From Circinella umbellata (taxonomy: Eukaryota > Mucoromycota > Mucoromycetes > Mucorales > Lichtheimiaceae), in contig JAIWNF010000016.1 in NCBI GenBank assembly GCA_025093555.1, positions 372,001 to 436,000 of the forward strand: 64,000 bases of DNA, given 5' to 3'. Position numbers and translations under genes: made by a program. How positions within the stretch are numbered: position 1 is the first letter of the stretch; every line of letters starts with the position of its first letter. The notes beneath the pieces are model-generated. The model did not search any database, was not told the origin of the DNA, and saw only the letters and a program-made list of their open reading frames with translations. Shown piece after piece: positions 23,577-41,581 of the stretch.

Positions 23577-23892
23577 GTGGACAGTGTCCCTTTTTCACAT
23601 ACTGTGTATACTAAACACGCAAAACTGGCAACGCAAAATTACTGGCGCAAATTTATTAATATGGAAACGCAAAATTTCATTCTCATTGACGCAAAATTAT
23701 TTCTGTTTGGCGCAAAATTTGGAAAAAACCTGTATTATAATACTATTACACTTCATAAGATAATAAAATGTTATATATAGAGCTTTTGAAATAAAACTAC
23801 TTTTTTTTATCAATTTTTTTTAAAGTTTAGAAAACTTATTCACAAGCTAAATATTATGTATATCTTTTCAATGTTGATATTATGAGTTATAC

Positions 23893-23895
<3 letters not shown>

Positions 23896-23929
<34 letters not shown>

Positions 23930-23931
23930 TT
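23896..23931. repeat. (TA)n(TG)n microsatellite
   Basis: About nine TA units are followed directly by about nine TG units, in the spacer between the TIR element and the phytoene-synthase-like gene. Confidence 0.9.
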
Positions 23932-24097
23932 ATGAATGATAGAATGATAATTATGTAAATCGTGTGCGGAGAAATAAGTTTGTTAAAAGTGAACACTATT
24001 TTGTTTGTTTGTAGTTCCCGATTTTTTGTTAATCAGGTTACCCGGTTCAAAATATACATGTTTGCTCTCCTATCTTAGTGATAATTGTTTTTTTTTA

Positions 24098-26401
24098 CTA
24101 TTTATTAGATGGTAAAGATATGTCAGCAGTTCTTTTATATACACCCGTTATTTTAGTATCAGTGAATTTCAGTATCTTGTTTCCAGTAGCTAGAAGAACA
24201 TCCATCAATCCTGGGTTGAAACCATAAATGCAACTAAATGCAATGATTTGTTGACGACGTTTAGGTACCTTGACACGTTTGGGAAATCCTTTAGCATCAC
24301 GAATAGCCGGGGAAATAGCTGAATAAATCTCAAAAGCAGCTCTTACACCATCACGGACTTCATAAGGTAAACCGTTAATACCGTCTTGAGCTTGAGCAGT
24401 GCAACAATCGGCCAATTTAAGAATCTGGATCGCGTAAGATTTCAAAGCATTATCACCAACTCTACTTGGGTCACGGGAATCTTTGAGTATTTTGTATGTC
24501 CGTCGGGATGACATGTACTGAAGGGGTATATAACATCTACCCTCAAGGCTGTCAGTAATCAGGTCACGCGCAATATTAATAAGTTGAAGGCACTAATTTA
24601 TTATCAAAGAAATAGAAAGAGAGAGAAAAAAAAACTACTTCAGTCGTATGATTTTTAAAATAAAAGGTATGTATATATGTATTGTTTTTTTTTTCAATAA
24701 AGCCTACCTGTCCAGTGGCACGTGCGCGTTGGAGAACATCATCTTTACGAGCAATAGGATCGCCACCATTCCAATTTCCACGACCGGACTTGTACATGAT
24801 TACACAAGTACAAAGTTCTGCAAATCGGCCTGAGATCAGTCCGGCATAAGAAAGTAAATCATCTTGAGACTTCATGGCTTTTCGATGAATATCAATTTTC
24901 CATGCGTCTGTAAGTGCAAATGCTGCTTTTGGACAAAGAATGGGTGCAAGACGCGAAAATCCACGTAATGTTGCCAATTGTGTCTCGTTAAGATATTGTG
25001 CGTAGTAATCCCAATCGATAGCATTAGGAATACGAGGATCTTGGGATGCTGATTTACTAAATTTAGTTGCTATTTCTGCTATTTGTTGTTGTTGTTGTTG
25101 TTGTTGCTCACTTGAAAAGGATGATCTACCACGACGTTGACGACGTCGTCCACTTATCAATTTGTCATGGTTGTTATTGTTGGTGTGGCTGAAAACCTGA
25201 TTTAAAAATTTGCATACTAAATCTAGTGCAAATGTCCCATAAATTTTGGGATCCATATCATCGATGATATCATCACAAACACGAAACCAGGCATACAAGA
25301 CACACATTTCTTGTCTGAGATTAGATGGAAACAAAATGGACATGGTTTTCCATGATCGTTTATTATCACCAAGACTACGAATGGCAGCTTTTATATCTTC
25401 AATAGGCTCGGAATCAAGTTCGGATTCAGAAGATAGGTTGACGATAGTCTTGACAAGATGAATCCAATAATATAATTTCATTGGGTCTTGCATACGCACA
25501 TGATCTTTGATATTGTTTGAGGCCAAATATGGATAAGTGTTCATAATGGCATCCCAGTAATCCAACGCGGCTGTGGCTCCCGAAAAAATAAATGAAATGG
25601 AAAACCAATCGGCGACAGTCCATGATGTGAAAACGGATAACTGTGTTGTGTGTGATGCACTAAAATATCCTATACAAGTGGTCAGACAGGCAGTAGCGGT
25701 TACAACTCTCCATCGACGAAACAGGTAGGGTCCAGAAAATAAGTAAAGCATAGCAATCACAGGACAGAAAATAGATACAACTTGATGTGGATATGAGCCA
25801 GTATTGATAGAGTTACTACAAAAACAAAATGTCAATATATATTATGATGTAGATGAACGATTAGGAAAAGAAATAGTAAAAAAAAATACCTATAGCTTCC
25901 CAGTAATATAAGAGCAATTGAAGATACATGTCGGTATAGAAAGTCATAAAATATATGCTCTTGAGGTTTAACATGAAGTATGGGGAAATCCCATCTTGAT
26001 ATGATACCAGAAAATGAAATAGATGTAGCTGCAATCAAAGCCAGTAAAGAAGCATCTTTCCATAATGTTATTAACAAGGTTGATATGTTTTGTTTATAGT
26101 AATAACTGTTATATACAAGGATTGAAAGCGCTGATGCTGATGGTTTCCATTGACCAAAGTTATTACTGACAAGTATTCGATTGGGTGTTGTGATGTTATT
26201 ATGTGTGTGAATGTATTGCTGTATTGATTCTTCTGATGAAATTAATGGTAATGATGAGACGAATAAAAACAATGTGACAGCAGCGGCTGCTGTGCAAAAG
26301 AATATGTATCGCATGCAGTCAAGTCTTGTAATAAATGGTCGATAAACGACAAGTACTGCTATTAAAGCAGATAGAGCATAAACTAAATTTAAAGAGGACA
26401 T
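24098..26401 (-). CDS. Phytoene synthase fused to a degenerate lycopene-cyclase domain (CarRP/CarRA/CrtYB type)
   Basis: Family members are bifunctional: the N-terminal membrane half cyclises lycopene, and the C-terminal half condenses two geranylgeranyl-PP to phytoene. Three exons, high to low: 26401-25890, 25815-24708 and 24592-24098, giving 704 residues, longer than the ~600 usual for mucoralean CarRP. The synthase half keeps both Asp-rich motifs: DDIIDD at 352-357 and ARDLITD at 548-554. A low-complexity insert (NNNN, RRRQRRGR, a run of eight Q) lies at about 380-420. The membrane half still aligns (SGPYLFRRWR, AALDYWDAI), but the PxEE motifs of both cyclase repeats are replaced: KPQEH at 145-149 and VADW at 238-241. 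I infer phytoene (or related prenyl) synthase activity with lost or changed cyclase function. carB is not adjacent. Confidence 0.85.
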
Positions 26402-32647
<6,246 letters not shown>

Positions 32648-32971
32648 AAAAAAAGTGTTTTTGTGTGTGTGTATATCTGGAATAATAATATATGATTGTC
32701 AATGGCCGAGACCAATTCTTTTTCTTCTGTTGGTGGTTTATGTATACCACACGGGCACAAAAAAAAAAAAAAAAACTACTGAGCTACAAACCAGCATCGC
32801 AGCTGACCTTTTTTGTTACTTACGGGAATATAAACATCCCCTTTTTCTTTGACAGACCACGGCAAATCTCTCTTTTTTTTTCTCTCACCCCTATTTTTGA
32901 TTTTTCTCACTATCTTTTCCTTTTTATTTTCTTCTGTTTTCCCGTTTTTTTTTTTTTTGCTTAAAATAACT

Positions 32972-34969
32972 ATGGGGGCTAATAACTCCAAGGCTTCTGG
33001 GACTGGAGATTCCACCCATTCTAGACATCACGCTCACCAAAAAATTAAAGATCTTGTTGACCTTGGTTCAGTCTTACCTAATGGTCTATATTCTACTGCT
33101 CAACAGGACTATGACTTACGCTGTGTACGTAACTTAATAGTAGCTCGCAAGTTGGCACCATTTTATAAAGGTATAATATTATTACTGCTTTTATTATTAG
33201 AGAAGGAAGAGAGAATGAAATAAATATAGTGGGATATAAATAAAGAAAACGGGCTGACGCCAAGGGATACACAATATATAGGTTTGCCAGATGCACCGGA
33301 TCCAGTTTTACCGAATAATCATCATAATTGTGGCAACAATAACAACAACAACTTGCTATCACCTCCGGCACCTATTCCCGTAACATCATCTTCCATGACA
33401 ACCATTTCTTCTGGTTCTAGAAAAAACATCAATACAAGACCACGAAGTGCTTCTAGCAGTAGTTTTTCATCAAATAAAAACAATAATACCCAGCAATCAA
33501 AATCACAAAAATCACAACAAGTTGCTCCTGCTCCTACGGAGAGAGAACTAAGAATTGAAAGGATGCGTTTACGAGAAAAAATGCTTTATAATGATTCAAT
33601 AGAATGTCCAATATGCTTTCTTGTGAGTAATTTATTTAACATTTTCTTTGAGAAGAGACATGCTTATCTTTTTTATTTTCAACTTTTTTTTTCAGTATTA
33701 CCCATCCAATATCAATTACTCTCGCTGTTGTGATCAGCCGCTCTGTACTGAATGCTTCGTGCAGATCAAACGACCACCAGAATCACAAACGACTCCGGCC
33801 ACATGCCCGTTCTGCATGCAGGACAATTTTGGTATTATTTACAAACCTCCATCATGGAGTGAAAGCCTAAGGGTAAATAAATTATTACAAAAAAGAAAAC
33901 AAACAACCATGCATATCTGACATGTGGCTAAAAAAAAGTATAATTTCCGCTCACATCATTTATTATTATTATTATTACTATTATTACTATTATATTATGA
34001 ATAGTTAAAATCATATGACTCATTATTGTCCGTGCCAAAAGATAAAAACGACAACCATGCTCCACAACATACAACGTCAGGTATCAGTAATACTTCGAGG
34101 CCTCGTCGTCAAACTATTAGCCATCAAAATCCGAGTGTTGTTCTTGTGGGTATGTATAAATTTATATCTTATGGACCATGAAAAGGGGGAATGGGGTTGG
34201 GCTTCTCATTATTCAGGCATCATCCTTTTTTTAAAGAAGTGTGCGTATATATACATATTTTTAATATTACTCCCTTTCTTCATTATTATTCTGCTCTTTT
34301 TTCTTGTGTACCTAATAAGACCATGTGAGACCGAATTGGAACCGGGCCCCAGAGACAACTACAACAGCAACACGAAGTTCAAGAAGCAATTCATCTGCGA
34401 CACGATTACGTGCTGTACCTACAGGAGTACATACAACTCGTCCGGGGAGATCAGTATCATCTGCAGCTACGTCAGAATATGGTCACTTTGTATCTAATAT
34501 GCGGGATATGGATATGGATTTGGAGGAATGGATGGTTATGGAAGCAATTCGACGGTCACTCAGTGAGCAGCAACAACAGCAACAGCAACAGGAGGAAGAA
34601 AGAAGAAGCACGACCCACGCTACACAATCTCCGCGAGTAACACAAGAAACCATTGACGAAGACGATGATGAACCTCTTTATAACACCGCTATAAGACTTG
34701 AACAACAAAGACAAGTTGGACAGGATCAACAAGAGCAAGAGCAAGAGCAAGAACTAGCAAATAGAATATCCTCTTCATCATCGTCCTCTTTTGCCTCAAC
34801 AACTTCATCATCCGAATCTAACTTCCCTACTCCCAGTACTGAAACTCGGAATTTATTTAACACTACGACTTCTGCTAGTAATTCTTCTGAAGAAGATAAA
34901 GTCAATCAGCACCATCATCATCACGATAGCAATAGTAACAATAGCGGTAGTAATACCGCTGTCTTTTAA
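32972..34969 (+). CDS. SIP5-like zinc-finger protein
   Basis: Yeast Sip5 interacts with the Snf1 kinase and the Reg1-Glc7 phosphatase in glucose signalling; the fungal family shares a RING-like Cys cluster. Five exons join in frame: 32972-33170, 33282-33622, 33696-33872, 34005-34149 and 34320-34969, giving 503 residues. The N-terminus MGANNSK has a glycine at position 2, so myristoylation is possible. The core is ECPICFL (about 174), then [25 protein letters not shown] and ATCPFC...FGIIYKPP. The C-terminal helix [14 protein letters not shown] resembles a ubiquitin-interacting motif. Both flanks are low-complexity (N, S, Q, H runs). Only 324 bp separate it from the SRPK stop codon, both on the plus strand. 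Confidence 0.87.
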
Positions 34970-36974
34970 AGAAGAAACCATTCTCACATCAATTTTTTTA
35001 CACTCATTCTCTACTCTCTTTTTGTGTATGTGTGTGTGTGTATGTGTTTACCCTGTTAAAAGAAGTTCACACACTCACATACACTTATCACATCCTCAAT
35101 TGATTTATTACGAATTGATTTCGTAATATCAAAATACCCTTTCTATATCATTTTACGTATCTGTTCTTATTTTTTTTTCATCTTTTTTCATTCATCCAAA
35201 TCATATCCAATTCTCTCCCTTCCATGCAAAAACATAGTATATACATTTTTCCTTCTTTCTCTCGCCAATATCATAGTTTTTTTTTTATATTTTATTAACA
35301 AGGTTAATATACCTGTATGACATATAGAATTCAATTATTTAAATAATTTTATATTTATTTTTCACAAATGGTGTTGTTGGGTAGTAGGGTCGGTAATAGT
35401 TTTCCCGATAGTTGGCACCAATTTAATTCTATACCTTTTCCTTTTTTTTTGTACTACTGTGTGTACGCCACAAAATGGCGCTTATGACGTCAAATATCTG
35501 CTTAGCATAAAAAACAAGAATCTTATGGAAAAAAAAGAAGGATACGAGTGAAAAAAAAAAACATATTTTTCATGTGCAATTAAAAAATCATGCTGATAAT
35601 TTCATTTATACTGACCATTCATATTCTATTATTTATTGGTATTTGTAGCGTAGCTTATTTTCCAAATGTTAAATGGCGTACCATTGAATTACACGCAACC
35701 ATTATAATTTATCATACTAATTATTTAGTTGAACTAATACATATTTGGCAAATTGTTCGAAACGAAAATATATATAGTATTTTATCTAGTATTTCTGGAT
35801 CTGTTCAAAAAAACCAGAATTTACAGATTGTTCCGAGCAGAAATCTCAGTCTAGAAAAGGAGATGAGGCGGGGGTAAAAATATGAAAACAATGATTAATT
35901 TCGAACAAAAGCGAACGGATTTTGCACTAGTCTTGAACTTAAAGGATATAAGAAAAATATGTTTACAAAATGTTAGATAACAAGAACATTGTTTTTTTTA
36001 CGACAAAGATTTACAAAAAAAAAGTCTTGGCTATTATATCGCCAACAAGAAACAGGATCAAAGAAACATCATAGCAGGATGATAGTAATATAGTTGCATA
36101 GCAACCTGTCTTAACTTTTATTACTACGTAGTTGTTCACTATTTGCTCTTCACAGTGTACAGAAATTGGTTGAAAGCTGACAATTCGAAAGGGCAGCCAA
36201 TAACTTCACTCGTCCCAAATGATGGCTCATCGAATCCCAAGCATTGAAGCGAGTGTATAGATCAGTGACTGATAATTACTTGATACTAATGAATTATCAA
36301 GCCTGAAAGAACGTAAATTTGAAAAGCAGGGTGGAAAAGAAAACAATTGAAACACGTTCTTTTATACGTAGATATTGTTACGGGACTTTGCTTTCGATCA
36401 CGCCCACGAGCAGAGATTTTTCATTTACAAATTTATTCATTTCGTTTTAATGGATATATACAACAGTAACAAAAAAATAATAACAAGATAAATATTTAAA
36501 AAAAAATACAGCGATACATTTTAAGAGTTGGAACAGTCAAAAAAGTTTGCAACGCTCACTCGTGCAATAGCTTTTCAAATACGTAAACAAAAAAAAGGCG
36601 ATGAAAATATCTACTGTTATGTATTTTTTGTTATTATTACAGTAACTTTTCCATTAAACTTTTACTCTTTATATATGAGCAGCAATAGAACACAGATAAT
36701 TAGATTAATTAAGCTGTACAAGATAAAAAAAAATGACAGTAGCATAGTTGTTTTAAATACACTTACTTCAGTGGGCTTGACTTCTAGTGATATAGAAATA
36801 ACAACATTCAGATACGTATATTGACAATAGAGCGGGTATTTGGTTAATTAAGTTTTATTAATAACAAATAATTGTATTTATATATAATACTGTAAATAGC
36901 TTGTATAAATGTATAAAGATAAGTTATATAAAATACGTACAGTACAATTACATATTATATAATGAAGAACAAAG
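34970..36974. other. AT-rich spacer; no gene confidently seen
   Basis: A 95-codon open frame at 35590-35877 begins with a hydrophobic helix (MLIISFILTIHILLFIGICS) but has no family resemblance and AT-driven composition. The rest is homopolymer-rich. TGTTACGGGACTTTG at about 36375 recalls LTR starts, but no partner end was found. Confidence 0.35.
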
Positions 36975-37008
36975 AGGTATGGTGCATTCCATCTTAAATA
37001 GCCAAAAA
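36975..37008 (+). repeat. Left member of a 34-35-nt inverted repeat pair
   Basis: AGGTATGGTGCATTCCATCT and the following TAAATAGCCAAAAA recur inverted at 41547-41581 with about one mismatch. They may be terminal repeats of a decayed 4.6-kb DNA element that includes a LINE remnant, or two solo ends. Confidence 0.7.
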
Positions 37009-37519
37009 AAATTGATTTTTCAAATGCCTACGTAAAGATTTTTATGCAGTTGTATTTGAACAAAATAGTCCAAAAATCGTGCTCTTTGACATCGAAAGAA
37101 TTAAAAAGTGTGTTTACTTTTTCAATCTTGTTATAAAAAAAATTCCTTAGGCTTTCAAAGTTTGTAGCTTTTGGTGAACTTAAGCAGAGAAGAGAAGATT
37201 TTAAAACATTCAACTATGGCGGAAGTCTAACAGAGTTATTGAAATAGTGTATGATACAAACGAGTTTATCAGAATAATAATAATAAAGGATGGGTGCAGA
37301 AGATGTGTGTTACCTAGAAAAACTCAAAGATGAAATCGGTTAAAGGTATCAAAAATATTTTAAAAGAACATAACTTATAGTTTGAAAATGCACCATATAA
37401 TGTAAGAAAAAAATGGATAGCAACTTGTAACATGGATCCAACTAATGATTGTCTTCATTGTGTGTAACATCATCTCCTAGGTTCTTAGCATGGTTTCAGA
37501 GAACAAAAAATGCATTATA

Positions 37520-38570
37520 AGAAGGAATCGAAGATAATGGTCATTTAACTATGATACAGCACAGAACCCGTACCTTGCAACTGATATTCGTAGCTCGATT
37601 TAAAGAGCTTTCAGTAACTACTTTAGCCAGGTCGATTGATTTATCTTTTCTTTGGGATAAAAACTGTGTCAAACAATAGAAACATCTCACCTCACATAAC
37701 CCATTTTATCAGCTCTGTAACAGATTAAAAAGCAGCACCAGCCCACCAAAAGATCCAGTCCATAAAGTAATTGAACTAAAACGAGATGGAGAATACCATA
37801 CTATCAGTACCAAACGTAAAACAATACGCTATCTTCGATATAACCGTATAATAGATTCGATACTTCATTTACCAGCTTTTTCGCGTGACCGACATAGACT
37901 AGTAAAATGGCATATACATTGGCTATCATCTTATCCACTTAAAAATTGCCGTTGTGGTACTATAGCAGCCAACATACAGAGAACACTACAAAAACTGTCC
38001 ACTGCTCTAACCACTACTGGTAGATCTTTACCGTGCATTTGGTAACCTTCCAACTTTGTCTACAAAACTCCAGCCTCTAGATTTCCTCAATAACCGCCTT
38101 CCACGCGCGCTCTGAAATTGGCTTATCACTTGGACGGTGAAAAAAAGCATGGCTTGCTCTCAGTAATGTTCCTTCATGAAATTGATCGTTTAAGTTATCC
38201 TGACGATGACTTTGATGAAGATGAACCAAACTCCGAAGTCGCCATCGTTTCTTTGCCACTCCCTCCCCTTATACTCAATAAACCACCAACTTTATTATTA
38301 TCAATTAGTACGTATTTACTATCCCTGGATCTTACTTTCATGGCCTATACTTTTACTATATTCTCTATACCTCTTATATCTTCTCTTGTTCCTTCACTAG
38401 TTTAACTTTTTCCCTTTTGAGGGTTTTTTCAGTCAATACATACATTTTTTCTCTTTGTATATATACTTTTTTCTACCTCCCCCCTAATGTACCGCAAGAA
38501 AGCGACCATATGCCTATAGGCACAAGTCAAATAAATCTTCCATTAAAGAAAATAAAAAATTCCAACCTAT
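37520..38570 (+). mobile_element. Decayed LINE remnant (family A)
   Basis: Similarity to the full-length LINE starts around TRTLQLIFVARFKEL (about 37555) and runs through LARSIDLSFLWDKN, the AFSRDRHRLVKWHIHWL block, the CRCG knuckle and LHEIDRLSYPDDDFDEDEPN. In-frame stops and several shifts break it. The 3' region keeps a CCC...GGG hairpin (38412-38423) and the GTACCGCAAGAAAGCGACCA tail. No target duplication was found, consistent with an old copy. Confidence 0.85.
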
Positions 38571-40004
38571 TCACAACTTGCTAATTTTTATTTTATATGT
38601 ATGTATGTAATGAAACAATAATTTTGGAGAATAGAGTTTGATGCCAAAATTGATGTATATAAATATATCTGAGATCACATATACACAAAGTTTGTAAACT
38701 TTGTAAATGATAACTTCTGTGTTTCTCTAATTATACAGCAAGAGAATTTATTATGTACTGAATTGGTAAGTAGTTGCTTCCCGTGTCACATTGTCGACCC
38801 CGTATAATCCAGATAAACACTATTCACCTCATCAAATAAAAAGGTACGATTGAGAGATCTAGAGATGTACGCAATTCAAAAAGCTAAAGTCCAATAACTG
38901 TATGTAACGATCTTATACCAACCTCTCCCCACTTTGTTTTTACCACACATCATCACAACATGTTAGCACCATTAATAACTTATGTTATTATATTCATTTT
39001 TTATAAACCTGTACTACGTATATAATTCATATGAACAAAAACATTCTTAGTTTCTATACCCTCGCTTTATCATAACAACAATCTATTCATTCAAATAAAT
39101 TCATTTAGGCATCAGTATGTTTTTTATAATGTTATAATGTTACTCTGTTCTATATATTGAACCCATTCCACATAAAAACTATTACGTATCCAAAAAAGAA
39201 CTACTTTATATCTTACGTAGTACCATCATAATATTATATATAGCAATGTATATCTCTAATAATAAACTGCATAAATATAGACTGTTACGTACTCTCATGT
39301 GTATAAATTTAATTATGTTACTATATCATTACGTATACCATTCTAATTTGTACATATCCGTCCAACTAGACAAAATGAGAATCTTTAACAATTAATTATT
39401 TCTCATCAGAGTGATTCTATACATCATACAAGAATTTTTATTTTAGCTTTCAATATGCATGTATTTTTTTTTACGCGAATGGATGTTTATATGTCATATC
39501 CAGCCTCAGTTAAAAATTAGGGTTACATTCTGAGTGGCACAAAAAAAAAACTTGTGTGCGATCCGACAATTGCTTTCTTTCCTTGATCGCACCATTACGA
39601 ATGTCCAACAAGACAATAATGAGTTGAGCGATCTTGAACGAATTATGAAACAGGTCACAGATATTTTTAACTAAACTATATAAACTTATAATAATCAAAA
39701 GCTTTGTTTTTTTGTGCCCTTGCCAAAGTAAAAAAAAAAAAAACAATGAAGGGGGTCTGTGCTTTTTTTTCGGAGTTGGGTGTGAAACAGCGTGTGCTCA
39801 TAATGCAAAGGAGCAGCTTGTTACTTTCTTCATTGCCATGGCAACCGTGCACCTTTACTTTTAAATCATCACTCCCTTCCATTTTTATTCACACAAGCTT
39901 ATACTATACTTAGTAATCCTATCGCCCTGCACTGTACTTGAAATTAACTGAGCCAATGAAAAGCTTGAAAAATAAAAAAATTTAAAGCGGTCACGTAAAA
40001 AAAG
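38571..40004. other. AT-rich spacer
   Basis: No coding sequence or transposon ends were recognised. TTAGGGTTA near 39518 is a short telomere-like match, likely chance. Confidence 0.35.
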
Positions 40005-40072
40005 GGGTGCACTAAAATCTTGGGTTACTTCTATTACTAAAAATGGAGAAGTACCCAAAAATTATGGCACCC
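40005..40072. repeat. Small foldback inverted repeat
   Basis: GGGTGC...TTGGGTTACTTCT on the left pairs imperfectly with GAGAAGTACCCAA...GGCACCC on the right, around a short loop near 40033-40044. It looks like a tiny foldback element or a hairpin. Confidence 0.55.
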
Positions 40073-40139
40073 AAAAAAAAGTTATAAAAGACGTTCATTT
40101 TTTCCCTTTTTTTCCCTCTTTTTTTTTTTTTTTTTCCTG

Positions 40140-40462
40140 AAATAGGCTTCGGCCCGGCTTCGGCCCAGGCAATTAGTTGCAATCAGCTTTTTACCTTTAA
40201 AAGTTCAGGGTGAACTACACTCATGAAGTGCTCTCTGGTTAAGGAATGGGCCAGATTGAGTAAAATAGCTTCGGTTATTTTATTTGATTTGGTCACCTCC
40301 TTAATTTGGAAAGTATGTTGAGTGTACGATCCTATGGACATTTTAAAGTAAAATGCTGTTTACACTAGTTGCCTGGGCATGAAGTGCGTTAGGATGATCG
40401 GAGTATCAGCTAGTTACTTAGTTAAACACAATATAATAAATAAATGAATATAATTTTTTTTT
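40140..40462 (+). ncRNA. Candidate structured RNA with three cUUCGg hairpins
   Basis: Two GGC-UUCG-GCC hairpins lie at 40145-40154 and 40156-40165, followed by a GTTCA-GGG-TGAAC hairpin at 40203-40215. A 21-bp stem follows (40249-40269 with 40274-40294), closed by UUCG at 40270-40273. In that stem all 21 positions pair in the plus-strand RNA, six as G-U. On the minus strand those six would be A-C mismatches, so the plus strand is the likely RNA. A T9 run at 40454-40462 could end Pol III transcription. GC-rich parts stand out from the AT-rich surroundings. It matches no U1-U6, SRP, RNase P or tRNA pattern I can recall; family unknown. Confidence 0.5.
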
Positions 40463-41546
40463 GCGTATGACGATGAGCTGAATTCTTTTTTAATTTTAAT
40501 TTTTTGCTGGTATCATAATGCGCGTGACATTATAAAAACACGCGTTTGAATTTTAATTTTTTTGACCACGCACATATAATTCATTTCCTCCATTTTCTTT
40601 TCTTTTCACGAAATGCCATTTGTTTGAACTAAATATAAAAATATTACAGATCTCCATTATGTGAATTCGTGGTAGAATTTAAACATTTTCAGTTTTTTAT
40701 TAAAACCTTTGAATGTTTCAACAAGTCTCAGGCAAAAAAATATATACTTGCCAATAGTGAGTGTTACTGAAATGAGTGGACCATTTTTTTTTATTGTTTC
40801 CAAGATATTTTTTTTTGAAGGTTTTAATATCCACAAATAATGTTACATTTTATTCTATGGTCAATGACGATATTATAATTCATAGAGTAATAATAGTATG
40901 TAACTTACCATTCTAATATTTAACGAAAATAATTTACTCTTTTTGAGTTTGCTAACTGAGTAATTATATCCAGATAACTATTATAGTTATTAAAGAATCT
41001 CATAAGTGAATCTAATATCCAATCTTGGTTTCACATAGCAATAGTGATCAAAAAGAATATTCTTTATCATATATATACATGATCATCCTTTAATAGTTAA
41101 CATAATAATTCAGATATGTAATAAATAACACGCTATTTACTTTAAAAAGGCAATCGTTTAAAGATGGTCAATTTTCATTTCGTTTGAAACATAAAAAAAA
41201 TATGAGTATCATATAATGTACCCTAAATCCCACTGCGCCCGCAATTGGTTTGAGTGCTACTAGTGATCTGCTAGAATGAATTGTGACTATATACTAGGTA
41301 TATAAATCTTTAGGCATGAATCTGGGTCAATAAAGTATTACCTAACAAGGGTATTCAACAAAGAATCATTATTATCATAAACATGAATAATGTTATAGGT
41401 ATTGGAATGTATAGCTAGACTGTGTATTGACATAAAGCGGATCAGAAGGTATACATCGCATAGAAGAATAAGCATATATGATAGGCTTTTTTTTTTATTA
41501 AATAATAAAGCCGGGTTTAAACTCCAAAAAAACTTACACATCAAAA

Positions 41547-41581
41547 CTTTTTGGCTATTCAAGATGGAATGCACCATACCT
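41547..41581 (-). repeat. Right member of the 34-35-nt inverted repeat pair
   Basis: This is the inverse of 36975-37008 (TTGGCTATTCAAGATGGAAT, then GCACCATACCT). The flanks do not show a clear target duplication. Confidence 0.7.

Larger units (their letters stand above)
20854..23732 (+). mobile_element. DNA element with TA target duplication, long inverted repeats and one internal gene
   Basis: The ends read CAGGTTTTTTCCAAATT inward from both sides, each flanked by TA (20852-20853 and 23733-23734). The two arms share the GCGCCAAACAGAAATAATTTTGC, AATAAATTTGCGCCAG and TTTAGTATACACAGTATGTG blocks (broken where one arm has a small insertion), then the GGACACTGTCC palindrome, the leader and the first ~38 codons of the internal gene. 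The arm is about 350 bp once an 881-bp MITE at 21079-21959 is discounted. The left arm also has extra tandem copies of the GGACACTGTCC unit. The only gene is at 22055-23351. No DDE transposase is seen, so mobility is either via that gene or in trans. Confidence 0.75.

Noticed and set aside
24098..24592. Separate gene for the C-terminal 164 residues of the phytoene synthase
   Set aside because: The frame joins exon 2 in phase at a GT-AG intron and supplies the second Asp-rich motif that the first part lacks.
35590..35877. 95-codon open frame with a hydrophobic start
   Set aside because: No family resemblance, AT-driven composition, no splice or codon-bias support.
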